From: JBMNUM01 sp050946275
GTDB taxonomy: Bacteria > Actinomycetota > Coriobacteriia > Coriobacteriales > CADBOM01
Assembly (NCBI GenBank): GCA_050946275.1
Contig: JBMNUM010000024.1
Location: 1-30,890, forward strand
Reading direction: 5' to 3'
Length of the DNA stretch: 30,890 bases
Part shown: one piece after another, positions 24,251 to 30,890 of the stretch
Position numbering within the stretch: position 1 is the first letter of the stretch
How the letters are laid out: each line of letters begins with the position of its first letter
Made by a program: the position numbers and the translations under genes
Notes under the pieces: generated by a model
Database searches by the model: none
What the model saw: only the letters and a program-made list of their open reading frames with translations
What the model was told of the DNA's origin: nothing

Positions 24251-24265
24251 CGCGCAGCGAGGATA

Positions 24266-25408
24266 GTGACCGACGGCATCAAGATACTCCAAAGCGTATT
24301 CGGGCCGCGCGATTTCGTCCCCGACATCCAAGTCGATGGGGAGAAATGCGCGGCCCGTCGTCATAAGCGCTCTGGCTGCAGGCTGTGCGTCGATATCTGC
24401 CCGAGGGGTGCCATCTCTCTCGTCGAGAGGATGCCGGAGGTCGATCACGACGCGTGCACCCATTGCGGTGCCTGCGTGACTGCGTGCCCGACGCAGGCGA
24501 TCGAGTCGGCATGGCTGCCCTGGAAAAACCTCGTGCGCGATGCGCTTCATGCAGTGAGGGCGGGCGATGGCGTCGTGCGGCTTAGCTGCGAGGGGAACCC
24601 TGGAAGCGACGGGGACATCGCCTCGCGCCGGGGAGAGTGCATGGTGCCCTGCCTCGAGCGCGTGGATGAGGCGCTGTTGCTGTCGATGGCGGCGGCCGGG
24701 GCGAGGCGAATCGAACTCGAGACGGCAGGCTGCTCCTCGTGCGAGGTTGGTTGCAAGGGCGCCGTGTGGTCGCTCGTCGCCGAGCAGGTCACCGGGATGC
24801 TGCGGGCAGTAGATAGCGAGGCCGAGGTCGTCACGAGGGAGCGAGCGGTAGAGCCGGAACCTGCTGATTCCATCGGAGTCTCGCGACGCGATGCCATCAC
24901 CGGTGTCGGGGAGAGCGCCATGCGCGTGGTGGGCGACATCGCCGAGGAACTCGTGCGCGAGTCGCGGTACGGCCAGCTTGCCGAGGCGCTCGGCCTGTTC
25001 GGCGAGGATTCTCCAATCGACCATGCAACGCGCGGTCGGATGTGCGCTTGGGCGCTGGAGACGGTGGTCCTGAGGTCGGCAGGCGGCAACGCCCGAGAAG
25101 CCCTCGACCGCTTCGGGGGCAAGCGCGTGACGACGAGGGTCTTCGGCGAGCCCGTCTTCGATTCCGAGAAATGCACGAACTGTTTTCTCTGCACCGCATA
25201 TTGCCGCGAGCATGCGATCGAGAAGCTTAAGGAGGGGCCGCGGGTCAAGGGATTCCGCATCACGCCGCTTCTCTGCAACGGCTGTGGTCTGTGCGTGGAT
25301 GTCTGTCGGCCGGGCGCTCTCGCCATCGGTCACAACGTGAGGATCGCGGACATCTTGCAGGAGAGCTCGTCGGACATTCTCTACGAGGATTGGGACCGAA
25401 AGCGGTAA
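24266..25408 (+). CDS. Polyferredoxin-like protein with four predicted 4Fe-4S sites
   Basis: A 380-residue soluble iron-sulfur protein. Two N-terminal ferredoxin motifs: C28 with CRLCVDICP (C38, C41, C45), and CTHCGACVTACP (C64, C67, C70, C74). Two C-terminal motifs: CTNCFLCTAYC (C303, C306, C309, C313) and CNGCGLCVDVC (C337, C340, C343, C347). The middle adds six cysteines (C108, C125, C129, C156, C159, C163) in a region resembling, by spacing only, cysteine-rich hydrogenase or heterodisulfide-reductase accessory domains. No membrane helix or Tat signal is seen, so it is cytoplasmic. The start is GTG with GAGG 3 bases upstream. It shares an operon with the upstream pseudo-dehydrogenase. The electron partner is unknown. 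Confidence 0.85.
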   Translation: MTDGIKILQSVFGPRDFVPDIQVDGEKCAARRHKRSGCRLCVDICPRGAISLVERMPEVDHDACTHCGACVTACPTQAIESAWLPWKNLVRDALHAVRAGDGVVRLSCEGNPGSDGDIASRRGECMVPCLERVDEALLLSMAAAGARRIELETAGCSSCEVGCKGAVWSLVAEQVTGMLRAVDSEAEVVTRERAVEPEPADSIGVSRRDAITGVGESAMRVVGDIAEELVRESRYGQLAEALGLFGEDSPIDHATRGRMCAWALETVVLRSAGGNAREALDRFGGKRVTTRVFGEPVFDSEKCTNCFLCTAYCREHAIEKLKEGPRVKGFRITPLLCNGCGLCVDVCRPGALAIGHNVRIADILQESSSDILYEDWDRKR

Positions 25409-25499
25409 AGGGGCGGATGGAATCGATCCCTCTTCGTCCCATGTGGAGCGGGAATCCATTGCGTGATACGGCCTAGAAATCGCCCGCGCTAGGTTCAGC

Positions 25500-25522
25500 T
25501 TTGGCCAAATGTCCAAGACATT
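25500..25522. promoter_or_regulatory. Tandem palindromes upstream of citrate synthase
   Basis: TTTGGCCAAA (25500-25509) is a perfect palindrome, and AATGTC-CAA-GACATT (25508-25522) overlaps its end. They lie about 75-95 bases before the citrate synthase ATG, in an AT-rich stretch, as operators would. No convincing -35/-10 pair was found. Confidence 0.35.
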
Positions 25523-25596
25523 GCTCGAAAACCTATGTTTTTGGGGTACATTACTGAATCTAAACGGAAGAGAAACGCGGCAGGAAGGAACATGGC

Positions 25597-26922
25597 ATGA
25601 GCGACGATTCGCATCGCGAGGAAGTCATCAGGACCATCTCCCAGAATTTCATCGAGCGCAACACCATGGACCCCGAGCTCTTCAAGAAGTACCACGTGAA
25701 GAGAGGTCTGCGCAATTCAGACGGCACCGGTGTCCTCGCTGGAATCACCAAGGTGAGCAACGTGCATGGCTATGTGCTCAACGAGGGCGACAAGATGCCC
25801 GTCGAGGGGCGCCTGACGCTCCGCGGCCACGAGATCCGCGACCTCATCCAGCATGCGATCGACCACAACCGCTTCGGCTTCGAGGGCGTGAGCTTCCTCC
25901 TCCTCATGGGCGCGCTTCCCGAAGACGACGAGCTCGCGCGCTTCCGCGCCGCGATCGACCGCAGCCGCGAGCTGCCCTATGGCTTCACGGCCGAGAGCAT
26001 CATGAAGGCCCCGACCAGAAACATCATGAACCTGCTCGAGCGCTCGGTCTCGCTGCTCTACGCCTATGACGAGAACGCCGAGAGCCTCGACCCTGTCCAC
26101 GAGGTGGAGGTGGCCATCTCGCTGCTCTCGCGTCTGCCGCGCATCATGGTTCTCGGCTATCACGCGGAGCGTGCGGCGTTCCACGGCGAGTCGATGATCA
26201 TGCACCGCTATGTGCCGGGCCATTCCACCGCGGAGACGATTCTGTCGATGCTGCGACCGGACCGCGAGTTCACGCATGAGGAAGCCGTGATGCTCGACAT
26301 CCTGATGATGCTGCATGCCGAGCACGGCGGCGGAAACAATTCAACCTTCGTCTGCCGCGCCCTCACGTCGGCGGGCACCGACCCGTATTCGGCGTACGCC
26401 GGCGCGATCGGCTCGCTCAAGGGATTCCGCCACGGTGGTGCGAACATCAAGGTCGTCCGCATGTTCGACGAGATCAAGGAACAAGTCGCGGACTGGAGCG
26501 ACGAGGGCCAGGTCGGAGACTACCTGCGCAAGATCGTGGCCAAGGAGGCATACGACCGGACGGGCCTCGTGTACGGCATGGGCCATGCGGTCTACACGCT
26601 GTCGGACCCGCGCGCCCTCGCATGCCGCCATTACGCGCGCAAGCTCGCGGAGGGGACGGAATACGAGAAGGAATTCGACCTGATCGACACCGTCGTCCGC
26701 ATCTCGCCCGAGATCATCGCGAAGGGCCGCGGCACCGACAAGGCCATCTGCGCCAACATCGACATGTACACCGGCCTGGTCTACAAGATGCTCGGCATCC
26801 CCTCCGACCTGGTGACCCCGCTCTTCGCGTGCTCGCGCATGGCGGGCTGGGCGGCGCACCGCTTCGAGGAGCTCGTGAGCGGCAAGCGCATCATGCGCCC
26901 GGCATACAAGTCGATTCTGTAG
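25597..26922 (+). CDS. Citrate synthase (citrate/2-methylcitrate synthase family)
   Basis: A 441-residue enzyme joining acetyl-CoA and oxaloacetate. The three catalytic residues are present: H243 in LHAEHGGGNNST, H330 in GMGHAVYTLSDPR and D389 in ANIDMYTG. RHGGANIKV (279-287) is the usual substrate-side loop. It resembles the anaerobe branch with a 40-residue N-terminal lead (MSDDSHREEV...). In such organisms it often feeds 2-oxoglutarate and glutamate synthesis. A 2-methylcitrate role cannot be excluded from sequence. The ATG is preceded by AAGGAA about 8 bases upstream. It is a single-gene unit: a palindromic terminator follows and no aconitase or isocitrate dehydrogenase gene is adjacent. 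Confidence 0.95.
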   Translation: MSDDSHREEVIRTISQNFIERNTMDPELFKKYHVKRGLRNSDGTGVLAGITKVSNVHGYVLNEGDKMPVEGRLTLRGHEIRDLIQHAIDHNRFGFEGVSFLLLMGALPEDDELARFRAAIDRSRELPYGFTAESIMKAPTRNIMNLLERSVSLLYAYDENAESLDPVHEVEVAISLLSRLPRIMVLGYHAERAAFHGESMIMHRYVPGHSTAETILSMLRPDREFTHEEAVMLDILMMLHAEHGGGNNSTFVCRALTSAGTDPYSAYAGAIGSLKGFRHGGANIKVVRMFDEIKEQVADWSDEGQVGDYLRKIVAKEAYDRTGLVYGMGHAVYTLSDPRALACRHYARKLAEGTEYEKEFDLIDTVVRISPEIIAKGRGTDKAICANIDMYTGLVYKMLGIPSDLVTPLFACSRMAGWAAHRFEELVSGKRIMRPAYKSIL

Positions 26923-26934
26923 CCCGTTGTCCGG

Positions 26935-26965
26935 AATGAGTCAAAGGACAGTCCTTTGACTCATT
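26935..26965. terminator. 31-base perfect palindrome after citrate synthase
   Basis: AATGAGTCAAAGGAC (26935-26949) and its exact reverse complement (26951-26965) flank a single A. TTT follows briefly. It lies 12 bases after the stop. It has the clearest copy of the GAGTCAAAGGAC core seen in other intergenic hairpins here. Confidence 0.7.
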
Positions 26966-27019
26966 TCCCCTCCGATGCGCACTTGCCGATTCACGCATGT
27001 CCCGGGCGTGCGCATCTCC

Positions 27020-27083
27020 TATAATCAAAGCGCAACGTGCGGTTGAAACAACGTAAGTCCAGTTGTTCGCAGCCGCTTTTTTT
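27020..27083 (+). promoter_or_regulatory. -10 box and terminator-like leader hairpin of the MFS gene
   Basis: TATAAT at 27020-27025 is a perfect -10 (no clear -35). GCGGTTG (27039-27045) pairs with CAGCCGC (27070-27076, one G-T), and after a small internal loop AACAAC (27047-27052) pairs with GTTGTT (27062-27067). TTTTTTT (27077-27083) follows. This is a textbook intrinsic terminator shape, but it lies 51 bases before the ATG, so it looks like an attenuator. Confidence 0.55.
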
Positions 27084-27134
27084 CATGTCCTGAACCGGCT
27101 GCGATTCGGGGGAATCGGCAGAAAGGAACCGGAC

Positions 27135-28517
27135 ATGAACCGTGCGAACGCAAAACCCGTCCTCGCCGTGCTCTATCTCGCGGCTTTCGTCTCCGCATTC
27201 AACGAGAACATCATCAACGTCGCGCTCATGGACATCATGGCGGAGTTCTCCATCGCATCGACGACCGCGCAGTGGATGGTGACGGGCTACATGATCGTCA
27301 CCTCGATCATCGTCACGGTCATGGCCTTTCTCTCGAGGCGGTTCACGACGCGAACCCTCTTCTTCATCGGAGCCGCATGCCTCGTGGCGGGCGAGGCCGT
27401 GTGCATGGTGGCGGGGAGTTTCCCGCTCCTCCTCGCAAGCCGCCTGCTGCAGGCCGTCGGCTCAGGCATCTTCATCCCGCTCATGATGACGTCGGTGTTG
27501 GCGCTCGCGCCGGGCGAGAAGGTCGGGTCGTACCTCGCGATCGGGAGCGCGGCCATCACGCTCGGGCCCGCGCTCGCCCCGGTGCTGTCGGGTGTGGCCG
27601 TGACGTTCTTCGGCTGGAGTAGCATCTTCGTGCTGCCGGGGGCCGTCACGCTGGTCCTGGCCCTCGCGGCCATCAGGGCCGTGGTCAACATCGGGGAGAC
27701 GGGTCCCGCACGGTTCGACGTCCTCTCGCTCGTGCTCGCCGCGCTCGGTCTCACGCTGTTCGTCTACGGCCTGGGCGAGGTGTCCGCGCGCCCCGCGATC
27801 GGCATCGTCATCACCGCCGTCGCCGTGTGCCTCATCGTGCTCTTCATCCGCAGGCAGGGTCGCATCGACAACCCCATCCTCAACGTCAGCCCTCTCAAGA
27901 AGAAGCGCTTCAACGTGTCGCTGCTGCTCGTCGTCGTCGGCATGATGACGACGTTTTCCATGAGCGTGCTGCTCCCGCTGTACTTCGAGAGTGTGTTCGG
28001 GCTCAGCCCGCTCGCCGCTGGCCTCCTCATCCTGCCGCCAATCGTCGTCAATGCGGTGACGGCGGTGTTCGGGGGCAGGGTCATGGATCGGTCGGGCGCC
28101 TGGCCGCTCATCCCGGTGGGCTTCGCGCTCATCGCCGCCGGGCAGGTGGCCACGGCTGTCTTCGGAGCCGGCATGGGGCTCGTTCCTGTCGTGGCCTCGT
28201 CGGTCGTCGTGTACGCGGGCGTCGGCCTCGTGATGTCGCCCTCGCAGACGGCGGGCCTCAAGGAGCTCGTGCACGAGGAGCATCCGCATGGCGTGTCCAT
28301 CATCAACACCATCATCATGGTCTCGGCATCGTTCGGCCCGTCCCTGTTCATAGGGGCGCTGTCCTCGAAGGCGGCCTCGGCTCAGGCGCAAGGCGTTGCT
28401 GCGGCGGTAGCGCAGGCATCCGGCTTCGGCGTGGCCGTGTGGATCGCTGCGGCCATCGCTATCGCGGGGCTGGTGGTCTCGGTGTTCTTCGCGCTCAGGG
28501 GACGGGTGAAGATCTAG
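27135..28517 (+). CDS. MFS drug/solute exporter, DHA2 (EmrB/QacA) type
   Basis: A 460-residue inner-membrane protein with about 13-14 hydrophobic spans, as in DHA2 proton antiporters. Family marks: NENIINVALMDIM at helix 1, QWMVTGYMIVTSIIV (helix 2), LLASRLLQAVGSGIFIPLM (motif B with its Arg) and SYLAIGSAAITLGPALAPVLSGV (motif C, antiporter signature). A central loop is followed by a second half with LSPLAAGLLILPP. It probably exports toxic or hydrophobic compounds using protons; the substrate is unknown. The start ATG 27135 has AAAGGA upstream; TTG 27063 in frame lies in the leader hairpin and is rejected. A single-gene unit with its own promoter and possible attenuator. Confidence 0.93.
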   Translation: MNRANAKPVLAVLYLAAFVSAFNENIINVALMDIMAEFSIASTTAQWMVTGYMIVTSIIVTVMAFLSRRFTTRTLFFIGAACLVAGEAVCMVAGSFPLLLASRLLQAVGSGIFIPLMMTSVLALAPGEKVGSYLAIGSAAITLGPALAPVLSGVAVTFFGWSSIFVLPGAVTLVLALAAIRAVVNIGETGPARFDVLSLVLAALGLTLFVYGLGEVSARPAIGIVITAVAVCLIVLFIRRQGRIDNPILNVSPLKKKRFNVSLLLVVVGMMTTFSMSVLLPLYFESVFGLSPLAAGLLILPPIVVNAVTAVFGGRVMDRSGAWPLIPVGFALIAAGQVATAVFGAGMGLVPVVASSVVVYAGVGLVMSPSQTAGLKELVHEEHPHGVSIINTIIMVSASFGPSLFIGALSSKAASAQAQGVAAAVAQASGFGVAVWIAAAIAIAGLVVSVFFALRGRVKI

Positions 28518-28637
28518 CCGAAATCGCCGCGGGTTAGGGCCTTGCCCTCTCATCCGGCATGCGGGGGAGTAACGTGTACGTTTCGTGACGTTTTCCCAAA
28601 AGAAGGCAAACAGTGGGATAATCACTACCGGAAGCAA

Positions 28638-28964
28638 ATGAGATGGGCGTTTGGCGAGAAGGTTGGAATGATCTTTTTCAACATATTCGGCTTCATGATG
28701 ATGCTTGTCTTCATCGTGATTATCGGAATAGTGTTCTTCTTCGTGTCCGGTTTCCAGCGGATCAAGAGGTCGTTCCGGGGCGACCAGAACCCTGGCTCCG
28801 ACAGGTCGTCCACGTCCACCGGCAGCTCGTATCAGCGCTATTACACGCAGAACGCCAACAATCGATCCCGTGCTCGCGCCCGCTCGAGCTCGCCCACGAG
28901 TAACGAGGTCATCGAGATTCCCATCCTCGAGGTCACCGACGTCACCGACAGCCCGGAGAAATAG
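28638..28964 (+). CDS. Small single-pass membrane protein, unknown
   Basis: A 108-residue protein. A 25-residue hydrophobic helix (about 11-36, FFNIFGFMMMLVFIVIIGIV) follows a short charged N-terminus, then a basic Ser/Arg/Asn-rich, probably disordered region (about 40-85), then an acidic tail with VIEIPILEVTDV. I do not recognise a family. The ATG at 28638 has GGAAG 4-8 bases before it; the frame stays open upstream to 28542 but those residues look non-coding. It sits 27 bases before lepA; the two may or may not share a transcript. Confidence 0.7.
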   Translation: MRWAFGEKVGMIFFNIFGFMMMLVFIVIIGIVFFFVSGFQRIKRSFRGDQNPGSDRSSTSTGSSYQRYYTQNANNRSRARARSSSPTSNEVIEIPILEVTDVTDSPEK

Positions 28965-28978
28965 CGCGCACCTTGTTG

Positions 28979-28984
28979 TAGTAT
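28979..28984 (+). promoter_or_regulatory. Candidate -10 for a leaderless lepA transcript
   Basis: TAGTAT at 28979-28984 would start transcription about 7 bases on, at or next to the lepA ATG. No ribosome site precedes that ATG. This fits a leaderless mRNA, common in actinobacteria. Confidence 0.35.
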
Positions 28985-28991
28985 TTCCTTT

Positions 28992-30794
28992 ATGGAACCT
29001 AAGCTCATACGCAATTTCTCGATCATCGCGCATATCGATCATGGCAAGTCGACGCTCGCCGACCGCATCCTGCAATCCACGGGCACCATCCAGGAGCGGG
29101 ACATGGTCGAGCAGGTGCTCGATTCCATGGACATCGAGCGCGAGCGCGGCATCACGATCAAATCGCAGGCCGTGCGCATCGACTACGCCGCCGACGACGG
29201 CCAGACGTACTACCTGAACCTCATCGACACGCCGGGGCACGTCGACTTCGCCTACGAGGTCTCGCGCTCGCTCGCGGCGTGCGAGGGCGCGGTGCTCGTG
29301 GTCGACTCGACGCAGGGCGTGCAGGCGCAGACCGTCGCCAACGCGTCTCTGGCCATGAACGCGAACCTCGAGATCATCCCCCTCATCAACAAGATCGACC
29401 TGCCCGCGGCCGACCCCGAGCGCGCCCGCGAGGAGATAGAGGAGGGGCTCGCCATTCCCGCCGACGAGGCGGTGCTCGCCTCGGGCAAGACGGGGGAGGG
29501 CGTGCACGAGCTCCTCGAGGCCATCGTGCGCCAGGTCCCGCCGCCCGTCGGCGATGCGGATGCGCCGCTCAAGGCGCTCATCTTCGACTCGTATTTCGAC
29601 CCGTACCGCGGCGTGGTCGCGCTCGTCCGCGTGGTGGACGGCTCGCTTTCCAAGGGCCAGCAGATCAAGATGATGGCGACGAGCACGAACGCGCTCGTCG
29701 AGGAGGTCGGCATCCGCCGTCCGGCCGAGACGCCGGTGGGAACGCTGGGCGTCGGCGAGGTCGGCTACGTGGTGACGGGTCTCAAGGACCCCTCGCTCGT
29801 CAAGGTCGGCGACACGATCACGCTCGCCAAGCACGGGGCGGAGGAGCCTCTGGCCGGGTACCGCGACGTCAAGCCGATGGTCTACGCCGGGTTCTTCCCC
29901 ATCGAGGGAGACCAGTACACCGCCATGCGCGACGCGCTCGACAAGCTCTCGCTCAACGATGCGGCGCTCGTCTACGAGCCCGAGAACTCGCACGCGCTCG
30001 GCTTCGGCTTCCGCGTGGGCTTCCTTGGCCTGCTGCACATGGAGGTCGTCAAGGAGCGCCTCGAACGCGAGTTCGACATCGACCTCATCGCCACGGCGCC
30101 GAGCGTCGAGTACAAGGTGTTCCTCAAGTCCGGCGAGGTCTTCATGATGCACTCGCCCAAGGACTATCCCGAGCCCTCCGCCATCGACCACATCGAGGAG
30201 CCGTATCTCAAGGCCTCCGTGCTCGTGCCGCCCGATTACGTCGGCGCGGTCATGGATGTCTCGATCGACCACCGCGGCACCATGGAGAACATGCAGTACC
30301 TCTCGACGACCACGGTGGAGCTCAAGATCTCCATCCCGCTCGCCGAGCTCATCATGGATTACTTCGACAAGCTCAAGAGCCGCACGAAGGGCTATGCCAC
30401 GCTCGACTACGAGTTCTCCGGCTATCAGCCATCCGACCTCGTCAAGCTCGAGATTCTGCTCTCCGGCAAACCGGTCGACGCGCTCAGCTTCATCATCCAC
30501 AAGGACAAGGCCTACAACCGCGGGTCCAACCTCACGCGCAAGCTCAAGGAGGTCATCCCGCAACAGCTGTTCGAGGTGCCGATCCAGGCGGCTATCGGTG
30601 GTCGCGTCATCGCCCGCACTAACGTCAAGGCGCGGCGCAAGGACGTGCTGGCCAAGTGCTACGGCGGTGACATCTCTCGTAAGCGCAAGCTGCTCGAGAA
30701 GCAGAAGGCTGGTAAGAAGCGCATGAAGGCCATCGGGAACGTGGAGATTCCGCAGGAGGCCTTTATGGCTATTCTCCAGGTGGAGGACTCCTAG
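28992..30794 (+). CDS. lepA: Elongation factor 4 (LepA) GTPase
   Basis: A 600-residue ribosomal GTPase of EF-G-like build, thought to back-translocate or assist initiation and stress recovery. GTPase motifs: AHIDHGKST (G1), ERGITIKSQ (switch I), DTPGHVDF (G3), NKIDLP (G4), ASGKTGEG (G5). The EF4-specific C-terminal domain is complete, with KRMKAIGNVEIPQEAFMAIL near the end. The length is normal. No Shine-Dalgarno sequence is visible before the ATG. Confidence 0.98.
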   Translation: MEPKLIRNFSIIAHIDHGKSTLADRILQSTGTIQERDMVEQVLDSMDIERERGITIKSQAVRIDYAADDGQTYYLNLIDTPGHVDFAYEVSRSLAACEGAVLVVDSTQGVQAQTVANASLAMNANLEIIPLINKIDLPAADPERAREEIEEGLAIPADEAVLASGKTGEGVHELLEAIVRQVPPPVGDADAPLKALIFDSYFDPYRGVVALVRVVDGSLSKGQQIKMMATSTNALVEEVGIRRPAETPVGTLGVGEVGYVVTGLKDPSLVKVGDTITLAKHGAEEPLAGYRDVKPMVYAGFFPIEGDQYTAMRDALDKLSLNDAALVYEPENSHALGFGFRVGFLGLLHMEVVKERLEREFDIDLIATAPSVEYKVFLKSGEVFMMHSPKDYPEPSAIDHIEEPYLKASVLVPPDYVGAVMDVSIDHRGTMENMQYLSTTTVELKISIPLAELIMDYFDKLKSRTKGYATLDYEFSGYQPSDLVKLEILLSGKPVDALSFIIHKDKAYNRGSNLTRKLKEVIPQQLFEVPIQAAIGGRVIARTNVKARRKDVLAKCYGGDISRKRKLLEKQKAGKKRMKAIGNVEIPQEAFMAILQVEDS

Positions 30795-30807
30795 AGTCTG
30801 ACCGCCC

Positions 30808-30890
30808 CCGAAGGAGACGGCTCTCCCGGGCAAGGCTTCGCAAAACGTGATTTCGCTCCGGTGATGCAGCTGCGGAGAGAGCGCTTCGCG
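30808..30890. repeat. Second copy (left half) of the long-hairpin repeat, cut by window end
   Basis: Bases 30831-30860 match 20431-20460 at 28 of 30 positions, and flanking GGAGAC and TGCAGCTGCGGAG also resemble the first element. It starts about 14 bases after the lepA stop. The inverted right half would lie beyond the window. The base stem sequence differs from copy one, so the family varies at its ends but keeps an inner core. Confidence 0.6.

Noticed and set aside
22202..25516. Very long minus-strand open frame (about 1100 codons)
   Set aside because: It is antisense to the ALDH-like and polyferredoxin genes, which carry clear motifs. Long antisense frames are expected in GC-rich DNA.
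27063..27134. Upstream TTG start for the MFS gene
   Set aside because: It lies inside the terminator-like hairpin and adds residues not typical of the family; ATG 27135 has a ribosome site.
27462..30833. Minus-strand open frame of about 1120 codons
   Set aside because: It is antisense to lepA and the MFS gene; composition is His/Arg/Asp-rich, typical of shadow frames.
1..30890. CRISPR array, tRNA genes, prophage or transposase
   Set aside because: No regular spaced repeats, cloverleaf sequence or integrase/transposase motif was seen. The hairpin repeats have no spacer regularity.

Overview
The window (30,890 bases) looks like chromosomal DNA of a high-GC actinobacterium. Codon third positions are mostly G or C. 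The mix of genes (ruvCAB, queH-queA-tgt, secDF, lgt, YjjU-type patatin, 4Fe-4S polyferredoxin, anaerobe-type carriers) and the recurring intergenic hairpins fit the class Coriobacteriia, perhaps Eggerthellaceae. That placement is inference from gene content; no marker here settles it. The left edge cuts into a 5S rRNA gene, so an rRNA operon ends here.

Layout. Bases 1-150: 3' part of 5S rRNA and its terminator. 167-1933 (minus): patatin-like hydrolase then enoyl-CoA hydratase, a two-gene operon. 2124-3909 (plus): NifU-like Fe-S scaffold, a zinc-ribbon acidic protein and prolipoprotein diacylglyceryl transferase (lgt). 3982-4833 (minus): bacterial-type PARG (ADP-ribose glycohydrolase fold). 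5045-6496 (plus): M18 aminopeptidase. 6565-8199 (minus): sodium/solute symporter, divergent from a LysR regulator (8363-9268). 9497-10300: YebC/TACO1-type protein. 10615-12831: ruvC-ruvA-ruvB, followed by a short DUF6483-like protein and a membrane-anchored coiled-coil protein (12877-14398). 14588-14791: cold-shock protein. 14856-17853: queuosine genes queH, queA, tgt. 17932-20344: secD-secF. 20826-22004 (minus): Maf fused to 5-formyltetrahydrofolate cyclo-ligase. 22253-25408: an aldehyde-dehydrogenase-fold protein without its catalytic residues, followed at 15 bases by a polyferredoxin. 25597-26922: citrate synthase. 27135-28517: 14-TM type MFS exporter with a terminator-like hairpin in its leader. 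28638-28964: small membrane protein. 28992-30794: lepA (EF4).

Most genes are housekeeping: recombination (RuvABC), tRNA modification (QueH reduces epoxyqueuosine, QueA makes it, Tgt inserts preQ1), protein export (SecDF, Lgt) and translation (LepA, YebC, Csp). The least expected items are: (1) the pseudo-aldehyde dehydrogenase with a roughly 190-residue charged N-terminal extension, in one operon with a protein carrying four predicted 4Fe-4S motifs; (2) a family of long-hairpin repeats after secF and after lepA, the second copy running off the right edge; (3) a set of GTCAAA/TTTGAC palindromes at gene boundaries; (4) a Maf/cyclo-ligase fusion; (5) a possible attenuator before the MFS gene. 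No CRISPR array, tRNA, prophage, transposase or origin was seen.
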